Shown piece after piece: positions 27,701-37,124 of a DNA stretch of 64,000 nucleotides. Source of the DNA: Niastella caeni (GTDB taxonomy: Bacteria; Bacteroidota; Bacteroidia; Chitinophagales; Chitinophagaceae); the NCBI RefSeq assembly GCF_004834005.1, contig NZ_STFF01000008.1, positions 1 through 64,000 of the forward strand. The letters are read 5' to 3'. The number at the start of each line of letters is the position of its first letter. Within the stretch, counting starts at the first letter, position 1. Below the pieces are notes generated by a model. That model searched no databases, had not been told where the DNA came from, and saw only the letters and a program-made list of their open reading frames with translations. A program made the translations under genes and the position numbers.

Positions 27701-27971
27701 AAGCCCCGTGTTGAATAATAACAATAGTCAGACGAGCACCTGGTTCATGCGCAGCGGCGCCTTTTTACGTTTGAAACAGGTAGAATTGGGATACACGGTT
27801 CCTAAAAAGTACACCAACAAAATTCATATCGATAATATTCGGGTGTATGCCAACGGCACCAATCTGCTCAACTTCAGCCAGTTTAAATTATGGGATATTG
27901 AAATGGCCGGTAATGGCTTGAACTATCCTATACAAAAAGTTATCAACGCGGGTATACAGGTAGCGCTGTAA
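24702..27971 (+). CDS. SusC/RagA-type TonB-linked outer-membrane transporter (first pair)
   Basis: About 1089 aa from the ATG at 24702, chosen because a signal peptide follows at once (MKLSCPALTRWIAV, cleavage near GVFAQ). A carboxypeptidase-D-like domain comes next (VRGTVTDSSGALPGVSVFVK). The plug starts with NDVVVVAYGKQKKRDIIGSV and contains LILIDGVEY and LYGARGANGVILVTTKEGK. The barrel ends at INAGIQVAL. It imports oligosaccharides across the outer membrane with its SusD partner, whose start lies 44 bp downstream. Probably first gene of the susC1-susD1-DUF5000-DUF4998-GH28 unit. Confidence 0.95.
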   Translation: MKLSCPALTRWIAVLCCLLSTTYGVFAQSPLAYTTFSKQSPVAHLYPAYTTYVSSEVRGTVTDSSGALPGVSVFVKGQPGIGTTTDLNGKYLLTVPNDNTVLVFSMVGFDNQEIPVKNKEVINVQLKRASNSLNDVVVVAYGKQKKRDIIGSVTTISPEELKVPSSNLTTALAGRLAGIIAYQTTGEPGQDNAQFFIRGVTTFGYRSSPLILIDGVEYTATDLARIQPDDIASFSIMKDATSSALYGARGANGVILVTTKEGKQGKAKVYIRFENSVSQPTKNIELADPVTYLKLHQESVLTRNPLAPLPYSQSKIDYTELGVNKDMFPAVDWMNMLFRERATNQRGNFSVSGGGQIVNYFLAGSFVQDNGILRVDKRNNFNSNINLKTYSLRSNVGLKVTRTTDVMVRLYGTFDDYNGPVDGGTGLYRKVMRTSPVLYPAYYPVDEEHRFVNHIMFGNFDKGNYVNPYADMVSGYKDYNKSLMSAQFELRQDLSFVTPGLAVRAFTNINRASYFDVSRSYNPFYYTATSYDKYANTYQLMVINPDQVGAGAVPQGGTDYLGAPVGGDKTVTSNFYFEGAANYTRTIDQHGLSGLLVVTARSRQDGDTKTLQKSLPYRNMGVSGRATYNFDGRYYAEFNFGYNGSERFYKTERFGFFPSVGMAWYVSNEKFFEQYKSTINKLKLRATYGLVGNDEIGSPDDRFYYLSDVNLNSGTNNPAFGTDGRYTRNTIAINRYENRNITWETSRKANYAMELSLFGKLDVVAEYYTEKRYNILMGRTYIPYTLGLQVDLDNNPPKANVGEASGSGVDISVEYLQNFGKDFLIQARGNFTYARSRLDKNESLQYGDDLYYLNRINYPISQPWGYIAERLFVDDDEVKNSPAQTFGDYKGGDIKYRDVNADGVVDKLDMVPIGFPTTPEITYGFGLSAKYKGLDFSTFFQGTARRSFWIDTRATAPFVSYRYRADELSGYILQNQLLKAYADDHWSEENRNLYALWPRLSPVLNNNNSQTSTWFMRSGAFLRLKQVELGYTVPKKYTNKIHIDNIRVYANGTNLLNFSQFKLWDIEMAGNGLNYPIQKVINAGIQVAL

Positions 27972-28015
27972 CCAATTTGAATTGTTACCGATATGAAAAA
28001 ATTAAAAATGCACTG

Positions 28016-29956
28016 ATGAAAAATATTAAAATAATAGCATTAATACTGGTGTTGTTAAGTGGGGGTTCCTGTAAGAAATACCTGGATGTTGTACCAGACC
28101 AGGTGGGAACCATCGATAACGCCTTTACACAGCGAAGTACAGCCGAAAAGTTTTTATTCACCTGCTATTCCTACATGCCCAGGCATGGCGATATGAATAA
28201 TAACCCTGCTTTTAATGCCGGCGATGAAGTGTGGTATATGGACCCCATTCGCGACGTTGATCCTGATTATTGGAATATTGCCCGGGGTATGCAGAATGTA
28301 GGCAATCCGTTGGGAAGCTACTGGACGGGAAAGAACCAGGGAATAAAAATGTTTACTGCCTTACGCGATTGCAACATCTTTCTTGCCAATATTGATAAAG
28401 TAAGGGATATGGAAGCTATTGAACGGGAAAGATGGAAGGCGGAGGTATTATTTCTAAAGGCGTACTATAATTTTTACCTGGTGCGCATGTATGGACCTAT
28501 TCCCCTCATTAAAGAAAACCTGCCTGTAGGAAGCTCCCCTGAAGAAGTACAGGTGCCCAGGGTGCATGTTGATAGTTGTTTCAGCTATATGGTTCAGTTG
28601 TTGAATGAGGCGGCTGCCAACGACGCGCTGCCTGCAAAAATTGTTGGTACAGAAGGAACGGAATTGGGCAGAATTACCAAATCAATTGTACTGGCGTTGA
28701 AAGCAAAAGTACTGGTAACTGCGGCCAGTCCCTTGTTCAATGGGAATAGTGATTTTGCAAATCTTAAAACAGAAGGAAAAGATGGCGGGGTGCCGCTGAT
28801 AAACCCGGTAGCCGATGCAAAGAAATGGGAAGTAGCGGCTGCTGCCTGCAAAGAAGCCATTGACTTTTGCCACAGTAATCTCTATTCGTTGCAACGGTAT
28901 AATCCGGCATTAAACCCCAGTTGGATAGTTAACGATACCATCAAAACGCAATTGGGTATACGAATGGCTGTAACAGAAAAGGAATTCAATACCGAAGTGA
29001 TCTGGGCCAATACCACGAGCAGGGCCGCAGATCTTCAACGATGGACAATGCCCATTTTGGCTGGTGGCGCCGTGAGTGGCAGTGGACCAAAAGGCATTCT
29101 TGCGCCGCCCATTAAAATGGCCGAGTTGTTTTATACCAAAAATGGTGTGCCTATAACCGAAGACAAAACTTGGGACTATGCAGGCCGCTTTCAATTAAAG
29201 ACAGCTACTCCTGCCGATACATTTTATATCAGGAAAAATGAACAAACGGTAAAGCTGCACTTCGACAGAGAGCCTCGTTTTTATGCCGACCTGGCTTTCG
29301 ACAGAGGCGTTTGGTATGGCAACTGGGTAAATAACTATTCTATAGGAAATATGCTTTTTGTAAAGGCCAGAAGGGCGGAGTTTGCAGCGCGGCAGGGAGT
29401 CAGCAATTTTTCGGTAACAGGTTACTGGATCAAAAAGCTGATCAATATGGGAACTGTAGGCGCTTCGGATGGAAATGTTACAGGCAGTAATCAAAATCCT
29501 TATCCCTGGCCCGAAATACGGCTGGCCGATCTGTATTTATTATATGCGGAGGCGCTGAATGAGGTGAATGGACCTGGCGCCGAAACATACAGATGGATAG
29601 ATGAAGTAAGGAACAGGGCGGGCTTACCCACTGTGGCTTATTCATGGGAAAATTTTTCGAACCAGAGTACCAGGCACACTACCAAAACAGGATTGCGCGA
29701 CATCATTCACCAGGAGCGGTTAATTGAGCTGGCTTTTGAAGGACAACGCTTCTGGGATCTTAGACGGTGGCGCGAAGCACATATTGTACTGAATGCGCCC
29801 ATTAGAGGATGGAGTACCGAGCAACAAGACCCTGCGGCTTATTATAAACCGGTAGTGCAATGGTCGCAGACTTTTAAACTACGCGATTATTTCTGGCCGA
29901 TAGACCAGGACGAAATGCTGAGAAATAAAAAGCTGTTGCAAAATCCCGGTTGGTAA
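28016..29956 (+). CDS. SusD/RagB-family glycan-binding lipoprotein (first pair)
   Basis: About 646 aa from the ATG at 28016, selected because the lipoprotein signal MKNIKIIALILVLLSGGSC starts there (lipobox Cys19 followed by KKYLD). Internal SusD features are TPR-type helices around LFLKAYYNFYLVRMYGPIPLI and LKAKVLVTAASPLFNG, and the C-terminal RLADLYLLYAEALNEV, then FEGQRFWDLRRWR. It is a surface-exposed lipoprotein that caps SusC and binds the glycan. A 7-codon frame (27992-28015) overlaps just before the start and may affect translation. Confidence 0.94.
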   Translation: MKNIKIIALILVLLSGGSCKKYLDVVPDQVGTIDNAFTQRSTAEKFLFTCYSYMPRHGDMNNNPAFNAGDEVWYMDPIRDVDPDYWNIARGMQNVGNPLGSYWTGKNQGIKMFTALRDCNIFLANIDKVRDMEAIERERWKAEVLFLKAYYNFYLVRMYGPIPLIKENLPVGSSPEEVQVPRVHVDSCFSYMVQLLNEAAANDALPAKIVGTEGTELGRITKSIVLALKAKVLVTAASPLFNGNSDFANLKTEGKDGGVPLINPVADAKKWEVAAAACKEAIDFCHSNLYSLQRYNPALNPSWIVNDTIKTQLGIRMAVTEKEFNTEVIWANTTSRAADLQRWTMPILAGGAVSGSGPKGILAPPIKMAELFYTKNGVPITEDKTWDYAGRFQLKTATPADTFYIRKNEQTVKLHFDREPRFYADLAFDRGVWYGNWVNNYSIGNMLFVKARRAEFAARQGVSNFSVTGYWIKKLINMGTVGASDGNVTGSNQNPYPWPEIRLADLYLLYAEALNEVNGPGAETYRWIDEVRNRAGLPTVAYSWENFSNQSTRHTTKTGLRDIIHQERLIELAFEGQRFWDLRRWREAHIVLNAPIRGWSTEQQDPAAYYKPVVQWSQTFKLRDYFWPIDQDEMLRNKKLLQNPGW

Positions 29957-29986
29957 CAGGATTTTCAAAACCATAAACTCTTTTAA

Positions 29987-31255
29987 ATGAAAAACACTAA
30001 ACGTATTATAATCTGTTGGCTGGCGGTGATCATTACCATAGCAGCATGTAGAAAAGATGACAGGAGCCCGCTGTCAAAAGATGGAACTGTGCCGGGCCCT
30101 GTTACCAATACACAGGTAACGAATCTGGCTGGCGCCGCTTTGATCAGCTATACATTACCCGATAATGAAAACCTGTTATATGTAAAAGCGATCTATACGC
30201 TGAAGGGAGTACAAAAAGAGGTAAAGGTATCTATGTTCCAGAAAAAATTATTGGTAGAAGGGTTTGGCGATACCCAGGAGAGAGAGGTTCAACTGTATGC
30301 AGTAAGCAGAAGCGAAGTAGTGTCGGAACCGGTTTCGGTAACAATAAAGCCGTTGACGCCGCCCATCGTTAATGTTTTTAAATCGTTAAAAACAGATTCA
30401 ACTTTTGGTGGCATAAACGTGAAATACGTAAATACTGATTCGGCAAATATTGTTTTTGAAGTATTAGTCCTTGATTCGGTGGGCGATTGGCAGCACGTTG
30501 ATTTTAATTATACCAGTAGTAAACAAGGTGGTTTTAACGTGCGGGGGTATCCGCCGGTTGAACGTACCTGGGGTGTTTATGCCAGGGACCGGTGGGATAA
30601 TCACAGTGATACGTTGCGGGTTAAGATCCGCCCCATTTATGAAGAGGCGTTGGATAAAACCAAATTCAATGATGTACGCACCAATTTTCAGAATTTCATT
30701 CCGCAGTTTGCTCCGTTCCCTAACTCCGGCCTGCCGATGGTTAACGCTGTAGATTATTCCTCTAGTTATCCTATGAAAAATTTATATGATGGCAGCATTA
30801 CCAGCATGTTCCATACCAAAGAAAAATATGATCTGCCGGTATGGATCCCTATTGACCTCGATAAAAGCGGCGCTTCGAAATTTATCCTCAGCCGGTTTAA
30901 GGTGTGGCAGCGGACCGGTAATTTTACTTTCAACCACGGAAACCCGCATCACTGGGAAATATGGGGAACCAATAAACCAAATATAGTAAGCACGAATCCT
31001 AATAATACCGATCCCAACCTGGGTTGGGTAAAGCTGGGCGAATGGGTAATGACCAAACCTTCTGGCTGGGATGTGGGATTAAACAGCAATGAAGATAACC
31101 AGGTAGCCGCCGATGGCCAGGAGTTTGAGTTCCCGAATGGTGTACCGCCTGTACGCTATATAGGTTGGAAAAATATTGACAGCTGGGGTTCCATTGATGG
31201 ATTTACGGGTTTCTTTCATTTGTTTGAGCTTTCGATTTGGGGGCAGAAGAAGTAG
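29987..31255 (+). CDS. PUL surface lipoprotein, DUF4959-DUF5126-DUF5000 architecture
   Basis: A 422-aa lipoprotein (lipobox near ITIAAC, Cys21). The N-terminal fibronectin-like part is about 30-120 (GPVTNTQVTNLAGAALISYT). A middle domain follows (about 125-215). A C-terminal discoidin-like DUF5000 domain (about 225-420) contains NLYDGSITSMFHTK, FKVWQR and HHWEIWGT. Such proteins commonly follow SusD and are thought to be surface glycan-binding proteins. It starts 30 bp after susD1, so it is in the same transcript. Confidence 0.88.
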   Translation: MKNTKRIIICWLAVIITIAACRKDDRSPLSKDGTVPGPVTNTQVTNLAGAALISYTLPDNENLLYVKAIYTLKGVQKEVKVSMFQKKLLVEGFGDTQEREVQLYAVSRSEVVSEPVSVTIKPLTPPIVNVFKSLKTDSTFGGINVKYVNTDSANIVFEVLVLDSVGDWQHVDFNYTSSKQGGFNVRGYPPVERTWGVYARDRWDNHSDTLRVKIRPIYEEALDKTKFNDVRTNFQNFIPQFAPFPNSGLPMVNAVDYSSSYPMKNLYDGSITSMFHTKEKYDLPVWIPIDLDKSGASKFILSRFKVWQRTGNFTFNHGNPHHWEIWGTNKPNIVSTNPNNTDPNLGWVKLGEWVMTKPSGWDVGLNSNEDNQVAADGQEFEFPNGVPPVRYIGWKNIDSWGSIDGFTGFFHLFELSIWGQKK

Positions 31256-31311
31256 CTCACCTGCGAACGGTAATGTTTTTCATTTAACAGTTTATGCGTT
31301 AAACACAATGT

Positions 31312-32022
31312 ATGCGGATTAAAAAATATAATATATACGGAAAAATGGCAGCGATATGTTGCGTTGTACTGTTTGCCTGCAGTAAAATGGATGATACCTA
31401 TGATGATTTTGTGAAGGACGGCGAGATCGTGTATACCGCCAGGGTAGATTCCGCAAAAGCCTATCCCGGTAACAATCGTATGAGTTTATCTATGCTGTTG
31501 ATCTCTGATCCCCGGATCAGTAAAGTGAAAGTTTTTTGGGATGCAGGCGGCCAAACAGATTCAACGGAAAAAGCAATACAACGCACCGCCGGCGTTGATA
31601 CCGTTTGGTTTTCGTTCCCAAAACTGGCGGAAGGTACTTATACCTTTTATATTTATACCCATGACAATGCCGGCCACCGATCAATAAAAACCGATTTGAT
31701 AGGAACGGTTTATGGCGAAAAATATATTGCCCAACTGGTAAACCGTGCTATAAAAAGCGGCACGTATGATGGGGTTGCAAAGGCTGCCAATGTTAAATGG
31801 TTCGGCGTTGGTACGGATGTAATTGGCGAAGAAATTATATACACAGATACGTTGGGCGTGGTTCGGAAATTGTTTGAAAAACATGCAGGCGCGGCAGATA
31901 GTGTGATGGTGTTGCCGGCTTATAAAAAGGGAAATAGTTTTCAGTTCAGGACCCTGTACAAACCGGCGCCAAACGCTATTGACACTTTTTATTCAAATTA
32001 CGAATTTCGACAGGTGCCATAA
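31312..32022 (+). CDS. DUF4998-domain PUL lipoprotein
   Basis: A 236-aa protein with a lipoprotein signal (MAAICCVVLFACSKMDD; Cys about 23). The DUF4998 region follows, marked by YTARVDSAKAYPGNNRMSLSM and SKVKVFWDAGG, with a paired beta-sandwich (GTYTFYIYTHDNAGHRS). It is usually found beside DUF5000 proteins and SusCD pairs and is probably a surface glycan-binding accessory. The last 80 residues are beta-rich and unassigned. Confidence 0.85.
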   Translation: MRIKKYNIYGKMAAICCVVLFACSKMDDTYDDFVKDGEIVYTARVDSAKAYPGNNRMSLSMLLISDPRISKVKVFWDAGGQTDSTEKAIQRTAGVDTVWFSFPKLAEGTYTFYIYTHDNAGHRSIKTDLIGTVYGEKYIAQLVNRAIKSGTYDGVAKAANVKWFGVGTDVIGEEIIYTDTLGVVRKLFEKHAGAADSVMVLPAYKKGNSFQFRTLYKPAPNAIDTFYSNYEFRQVP

Positions 32023-32247
32023 AAAGCGATCAGACAAAAGTTTTCTTTTTCTTACAGCAAGTCAAAAAAAAGGAGGTGACCGTCGCGTTGCCTCCAATTA
32101 ATTTACGCAATCGTTCCCGGAAATTTTTTCTGCCAAAATAGATGAATAAATAGCGAGTTAACCGGAAGAAGGCTGTTACAATAATTGGTTAGTTGCATTA
32201 GGAAAACCAGGCATGTATGTTCACTGGTGCCATTTTCACTAATGCGT

Positions 32248-33816
32248 ATGAAAAAGATTGTTTTTGGGATAGGCCTTCTGCTAAGTATAGTATGGGTTAA
32301 CGCTGCGCCTCCGGTTATTATTGACATTACCCGTTACGGGGCAGTGGGGGATGGTAAAACCCTTAATACTACTGCTATTCAAAAGGCCATTGACGATTGC
32401 CATCGGCAAGGTGGTGGTAAAGTTGTTTTTCCGGCAGGCATCTGGCTGTCGGGCACTGTTGTATTGAAAGACCAGATTACACTGCAGTTCAACAAAGATG
32501 CCCGTTTACTGGGCAGCACCAATATAAATGATTATCAGAACGTCGATCCTTTTACTGATGGTTTGGGTATTGACGTAGGCTGGGCATTGCTGGTGGCTGT
32601 TGATGTAAAGAATATTGGCATTGAAGGTGAAGGCGCCATTGATGGACAAGGCGCCAAACTAAAAGAAGAACAAATAAAATCCGATACCCGCCCGGAATCG
32701 GAGCGATGGGGCCGTCGCCCTTTTTTAGTACGCATTGTACGGTGCGAAAATGTTACGGTAAAAGGCATAACGCTCAATTATGCAGCCGCATGGACTTCTC
32801 ATTATTTTCAAAGCAAACAGGTTCTCATCGAGAATGTAAAAATTGTAAGCCATGGTGTGGCGCACAATGACGGTATTGATATAGATGGTTGCCAGGATGT
32901 ACATATTAAAAATTGTGACATTATCAGTGGCGACGATGCGCTTTGTTTTAAGACCACTTCCAGTATGATGGCTTGCCGTAATATTGTGGTAAGCGGTATG
33001 CGGCTGAAAAGCAACCAGGGAGCTATAAAGATGGGCACAGAGTCGATGGCGCCCTTTGAAAATATTACTATTTCCGATTGCTATATATATGATACCAAAA
33101 ACGGGGGTATTAAATTATTGACGGTTGATGGCGCTCATCTCCGCAACGTGCAGATCACCAACATCAATATGGTGAATGTAAGAACCCCGATGCTTATACG
33201 GTTGGGTTCACGGTTGAGCGTATTCAGAAAAGGAAAAGATACCCAACAGCCAACCGGAACACTTGAAAACGTTACAATAAAAAATGTGAAAGCGCAGGCC
33301 GCAGCCGATGCCCAGTTAAAACCACCCTCCGGTATTCTTATAACAGGTGTTCCCGGCCATTACATTACCAATGTTACACTCGAAAATATTGACATTAACC
33401 TGGCTGGCGGTGGCACCGCTGAAAATTCGCGGCAACAGGTGCCCGAAGCCGTTGATAAATACCCGGAAGTAAAAACGTTTGGCCCATTGGTACCGGCTTA
33501 CGGCGTATGGGCAAGACATGTGAAAGGTTTAAAGTTGGCGAATATCACGCTTCATCTCGATAGCAACGACAGACGGCCGGCATTTATCTGCGAAGATGGA
33601 AAAGATCTTACCATAACTGGTTGGAAGATTCCTGAAACAGTCGATGCCCCATCGGTGATTCGCCTGGAAAATGTGGAGAATGCACATATAAACAAAATGG
33701 ATGTAAAAGGCAATGCCACCGTATTTGTTCAGGCAGAAGGCAACAGCAAAGGCATTCTGATGAAGAAAAATAAAACACCTGGAATAAAGAAGCTGCTTGA
33801 ATCCAATGCCCATTGA
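32248..33816 (+). CDS. GH28-family pectin-active hydrolase (divergent active site)
   Basis: About 522 aa from ATG 32248, where a signal peptide begins (MKKIVFGIGLLLSIVWVNA); 32242 and 32185 are alternative starts. It is a right-handed beta-helix with GH28 hallmarks: DITRYGAVGDG at the N-terminus, HNDGIDIDG (D208) in place of NTDG, and ISGDDALC (D229, D230). The usual GHG histidine is replaced (SNQGAIKMGTES) and the usual RIK is GGIKLL, so Arg is missing. GH28 enzymes hydrolyse galacturonic-acid linkages in homogalacturonan or rhamnogalacturonan. The changed motifs suggest a different linkage or exo-specificity, which is inference. Last gene of the first Sus unit. Confidence 0.87.
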   Translation: MKKIVFGIGLLLSIVWVNAAPPVIIDITRYGAVGDGKTLNTTAIQKAIDDCHRQGGGKVVFPAGIWLSGTVVLKDQITLQFNKDARLLGSTNINDYQNVDPFTDGLGIDVGWALLVAVDVKNIGIEGEGAIDGQGAKLKEEQIKSDTRPESERWGRRPFLVRIVRCENVTVKGITLNYAAAWTSHYFQSKQVLIENVKIVSHGVAHNDGIDIDGCQDVHIKNCDIISGDDALCFKTTSSMMACRNIVVSGMRLKSNQGAIKMGTESMAPFENITISDCYIYDTKNGGIKLLTVDGAHLRNVQITNINMVNVRTPMLIRLGSRLSVFRKGKDTQQPTGTLENVTIKNVKAQAAADAQLKPPSGILITGVPGHYITNVTLENIDINLAGGGTAENSRQQVPEAVDKYPEVKTFGPLVPAYGVWARHVKGLKLANITLHLDSNDRRPAFICEDGKDLTITGWKIPETVDAPSVIRLENVENAHINKMDVKGNATVFVQAEGNSKGILMKKNKTPGIKKLLESNAH

Positions 33817-33962
33817 AATAACGCGCCCATTTTTTTTAAACCAAAACGTCTGCTATATGGTAAAAACAACAATTCATGGTAAAGCGCCACCTGCCGCATA
33901 ACCAATGACCTGTTATCCTATGACGATTGTTTCTATTTCATCAATAGTTAAAAAATTGCTGT

Positions 33963-36900
33963 ATGTCAAAAACTCCAACCTTGCAACGCAGGAGAAGGAA
34001 TGGTAAGCCCTTTTTTAAGAGGTATTCCATCATTTCTATTTGTATATTTTGTTATTCAATCCTAATAGCTCTCCTCACGCACGCCCAAACGCCCAATGTT
34101 ACAATAAAAGGAACTATTAAAAGTGAAAGTGGAGAACCGCTTTCAGGTGTTTCCGTAGTCGTTAAAGGAACGTCAAATGGTGTTACTACAAAAGAAGACG
34201 GCGTTTTTCAAATAAGCGCTCCTGCTAACAGCACTCTTTCCATTACCATGGTAGGGTACATTAATAAAGAAATAAAAGTCGGTAAAGCCGATCAATTGGA
34301 CCTTGGGATTCTATTGAATTCAGATAAACTGGAAATGGACAAGGTGATCGTTGTAGGTTATGGTACCAGGCGAAAATCAGATGTTACCGGTTCTATTGTT
34401 TCAATCAACGAGCAATCAATAAAAGATGTTCCTTCCTCTAACCTGGCTTCTGCAATTCAGGGACAGGGGGCAGGTATCGATATTCAGCGGAGCGGCGCAA
34501 ACAGTAAACCCGGCGCCACGCCTAGTATCCTTATCAGGGGAACAAGGTCGTTGGGTGCCAGCAATGCACCCTTGATCGTAGTAGATGGTATTCCGTTCAA
34601 TGGAAGCATAAACGATCTTAACCAGGATGATGTGGCCTCTGTAGAAATATTAAAAGATGGTTCATCTACGGCTATTTATGGATCACGCGGCGCCAATGGT
34701 GTAATATTGATCACTACAAAACGTGGTAAAACAGCCAAGCCGGTATTTACGTATAGTGGTTATGTGGGAAGCAGCCGGTTAACCCGGAAATTCCCGGTGA
34801 TGAACGCGGCAGAGTTTACCGATCTGAAAAAGTGGGCGAACATTATTGCCAATCCGGGAAAATATACCGGGCTCGATGATCCGCTTTTCTTAACGAACGG
34901 GGTGTTTGATCCGGCAGAAGTGGAAGGGATTAAAACCGGCCGTAATACCGACTGGCAAAGCCTGATCTATAAAACCGGCATTATAACCGATCACCAACTG
35001 GCCGTTGCCGGTGGAACGGAGCAAACACAATATGCCATCTCTGGCGGTTACTTTAACCAAACAGGTATTTACTATGGACAGAGTTTTGAACGTTATACCG
35101 TTAAGCTTAGTGTAGATCAGTTGTTGGGTAAGCGATTTAAAGTAGGATTAAACTCATTGAACACTTATTCAGTAAGAAAAGGAGAGAGCGCTAACCCGAT
35201 GGCGCAAGCGCTTCGTGCCAGTCCGCTCGCCTCACCGTACGATAGTGCCGGCAATATTTTGAACACCTATGTTCCGGGAAGCGCCAACCAGGTTTGGAAC
35301 CCATTGGGAGATCTGATCCCCGGAGCGGCTGTTGAAAACAGAAAAAGACTGGGAACATTTACCACTTTATATCTTGAAGCGAACCTGTTCAAAGGTTTGA
35401 AATACCGGTTGAATGCAGGCGCTGAGATCAGGTCGGATATTTATGGGAACTTTTATTCAGATAAAACAAGTTTCCGGGTGAACCAGGGTGGTTCTGCTTC
35501 TTCAAACCGCACCAGCATGTCGAACAATTATACGTTGGAGAACCTCCTCATTTATGATGCAACCATTGCACAAAAGCATAAAGTGAATTTCACCGGCCTG
35601 TACAGTTTGCAGGAAGTGGCTACCCAATCGAACCAGTTTGATAATACGAATATCCTGGCCGATTTCCTGGAGTATTACAACCCAACATATGGATCGAATT
35701 TAAAAGGAAGCGGCAGTTCTTCCAGAGCCGATATCCTTTCTTACATGGGAAGGGTGAACTACAGTTATGACGATAAATACCTGTTAACGCTGACGGTTCG
35801 TGCCGACGGATCATCACGCCTTGCGGAAGGAAATAAATGGCACTCATTCCCATCGGCTGCTTTTGCCTGGAATGTTAGCCGGGAAGATTTCATGCAAAAT
35901 ATATCGGTGCTCAGTAACTTAAAATTAAGGGCCAGCTATGGTAGTGTTGGTCAGCAATCTATCAACGCTTATCAAACGCTGGGGCAACTATCGGGCCTGG
36001 TATATAACTATGGCGGAAACATGGTTACCGGCGCCTACCTCAGTTCTACTGTTAATCCTACTTTGACTTGGGAGTATACTAAGACAGCCAATTTGGGAAT
36101 AGATTTCGGGTTGTTAAGTAACCGTATTACCGGTTCAATAGAAGTATATAAAGCGCTTACCAACTCGTTGTTGCTGCCACAAACGTTACCACCTACATCG
36201 GGCATACCAAATGCTATTGTTACCAATGTGGGCAAAACTGAAAACCGGGGTATTGAAATACATATCAATACTACTAACATACAGGCGCAATCCCGTAAAG
36301 GGTTTAACTGGACAAGCGATTTCAACTTTTTTATAAACCGTGGAAAAATAACACAACTGGCTGGTGGCGCAACAAAAGACGTAGCCAATGGATGGTTTGT
36401 TGGTCAACCCCTGGACGTGTATTACGATTATAAACGATTAGGCATCTGGCAGAATACATCAGCCGATTCTGCCGCAGCAAAAGCGCTGGGATTATCAGTG
36501 TCGGGTAACTCTTCAGTAATAGGAACCATTCGGGTTGCCGATTTAAGCGGACCCGATGGAAAACCTGATAACAAGATCGATGCAACCTACGACAGAATTA
36601 TTGTAGGAACCAGTCAGCCTAAATGGGAAGGCGGTACTACACAGCGTTTTGGTTTCCGTGGGTTTGATTTAACGGTAGTGGCTTTTGCAAGATGGGGGTA
36701 TACGATGAACAGCAGCTTATATGGCGGCAACTTCGTGAATACCTACCAGGGCACATACAATAATTTGAAAACAAATTACTGGACGCCATTAAATAATGAG
36801 CCGTGGAATCCAAAGGCAAATGCCAATGCTACGAATCCATTGAACCGCTCGGTAATGAGTTATTTCGACGGATCCTTTGTGAAGATCAGAAGTATTAGTT

Positions 36901-37100
36901 TAGGCTATAACCTGGAACCTGCTTTAGCAAAACGGATAGGGGCAAAGAATTTTCGGGTATACGCAACCGCTTCAGACCCATTCATTCTTTTCTCCCCTTA
37001 TCGCAGGGCAGGTGGTGTAGATCCTGAAGGATCTGGAACAGTGGGTATTGATACACCACCTACGTGGTCAATGATCTTTGGTGTTAACATGTCGTTTTAA
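33963..37100 (+). CDS. SusC/RagA-type outer-membrane transporter (second pair)
   Basis: A 1045-aa protein with a basic n-region (LQRRRRNGKPFFKR) and a signal helix (SIISICIFCYSILIALLTHAQ). The CarboxypepD-like domain is VTIKGTIKSESGEPLSGVSV. The plug has KVIVVGYGTRRKSDVTGSIV, LIVVDGIPFNG and IYGSRGANGVILITTKRGK. The barrel ends in Phe (IFGVNMSF). It has the standard length for SusC. SusD2 starts 25 bp downstream. It differs in sequence from the first SusC, so the two pairs probably take up different oligosaccharides. Confidence 0.95.
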   Translation: MSKTPTLQRRRRNGKPFFKRYSIISICIFCYSILIALLTHAQTPNVTIKGTIKSESGEPLSGVSVVVKGTSNGVTTKEDGVFQISAPANSTLSITMVGYINKEIKVGKADQLDLGILLNSDKLEMDKVIVVGYGTRRKSDVTGSIVSINEQSIKDVPSSNLASAIQGQGAGIDIQRSGANSKPGATPSILIRGTRSLGASNAPLIVVDGIPFNGSINDLNQDDVASVEILKDGSSTAIYGSRGANGVILITTKRGKTAKPVFTYSGYVGSSRLTRKFPVMNAAEFTDLKKWANIIANPGKYTGLDDPLFLTNGVFDPAEVEGIKTGRNTDWQSLIYKTGIITDHQLAVAGGTEQTQYAISGGYFNQTGIYYGQSFERYTVKLSVDQLLGKRFKVGLNSLNTYSVRKGESANPMAQALRASPLASPYDSAGNILNTYVPGSANQVWNPLGDLIPGAAVENRKRLGTFTTLYLEANLFKGLKYRLNAGAEIRSDIYGNFYSDKTSFRVNQGGSASSNRTSMSNNYTLENLLIYDATIAQKHKVNFTGLYSLQEVATQSNQFDNTNILADFLEYYNPTYGSNLKGSGSSSRADILSYMGRVNYSYDDKYLLTLTVRADGSSRLAEGNKWHSFPSAAFAWNVSREDFMQNISVLSNLKLRASYGSVGQQSINAYQTLGQLSGLVYNYGGNMVTGAYLSSTVNPTLTWEYTKTANLGIDFGLLSNRITGSIEVYKALTNSLLLPQTLPPTSGIPNAIVTNVGKTENRGIEIHINTTNIQAQSRKGFNWTSDFNFFINRGKITQLAGGATKDVANGWFVGQPLDVYYDYKRLGIWQNTSADSAAAKALGLSVSGNSSVIGTIRVADLSGPDGKPDNKIDATYDRIIVGTSQPKWEGGTTQRFGFRGFDLTVVAFARWGYTMNSSLYGGNFVNTYQGTYNNLKTNYWTPLNNEPWNPKANANATNPLNRSVMSYFDGSFVKIRSISLGYNLEPALAKRIGAKNFRVYATASDPFILFSPYRRAGGVDPEGSGTVGIDTPPTWSMIFGVNMSF

Positions 37101-37124
37101 TTTTTACCATCAAAAAAGTGATTT

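Noticed and set aside
32063..32095. Rho-independent terminator on the minus strand after the DUF4998 gene
   Set aside because: The GGAGG/CCTCC stem is only 5 bp and there is no minus-strand gene for it to serve; on the plus strand it has no T tract.
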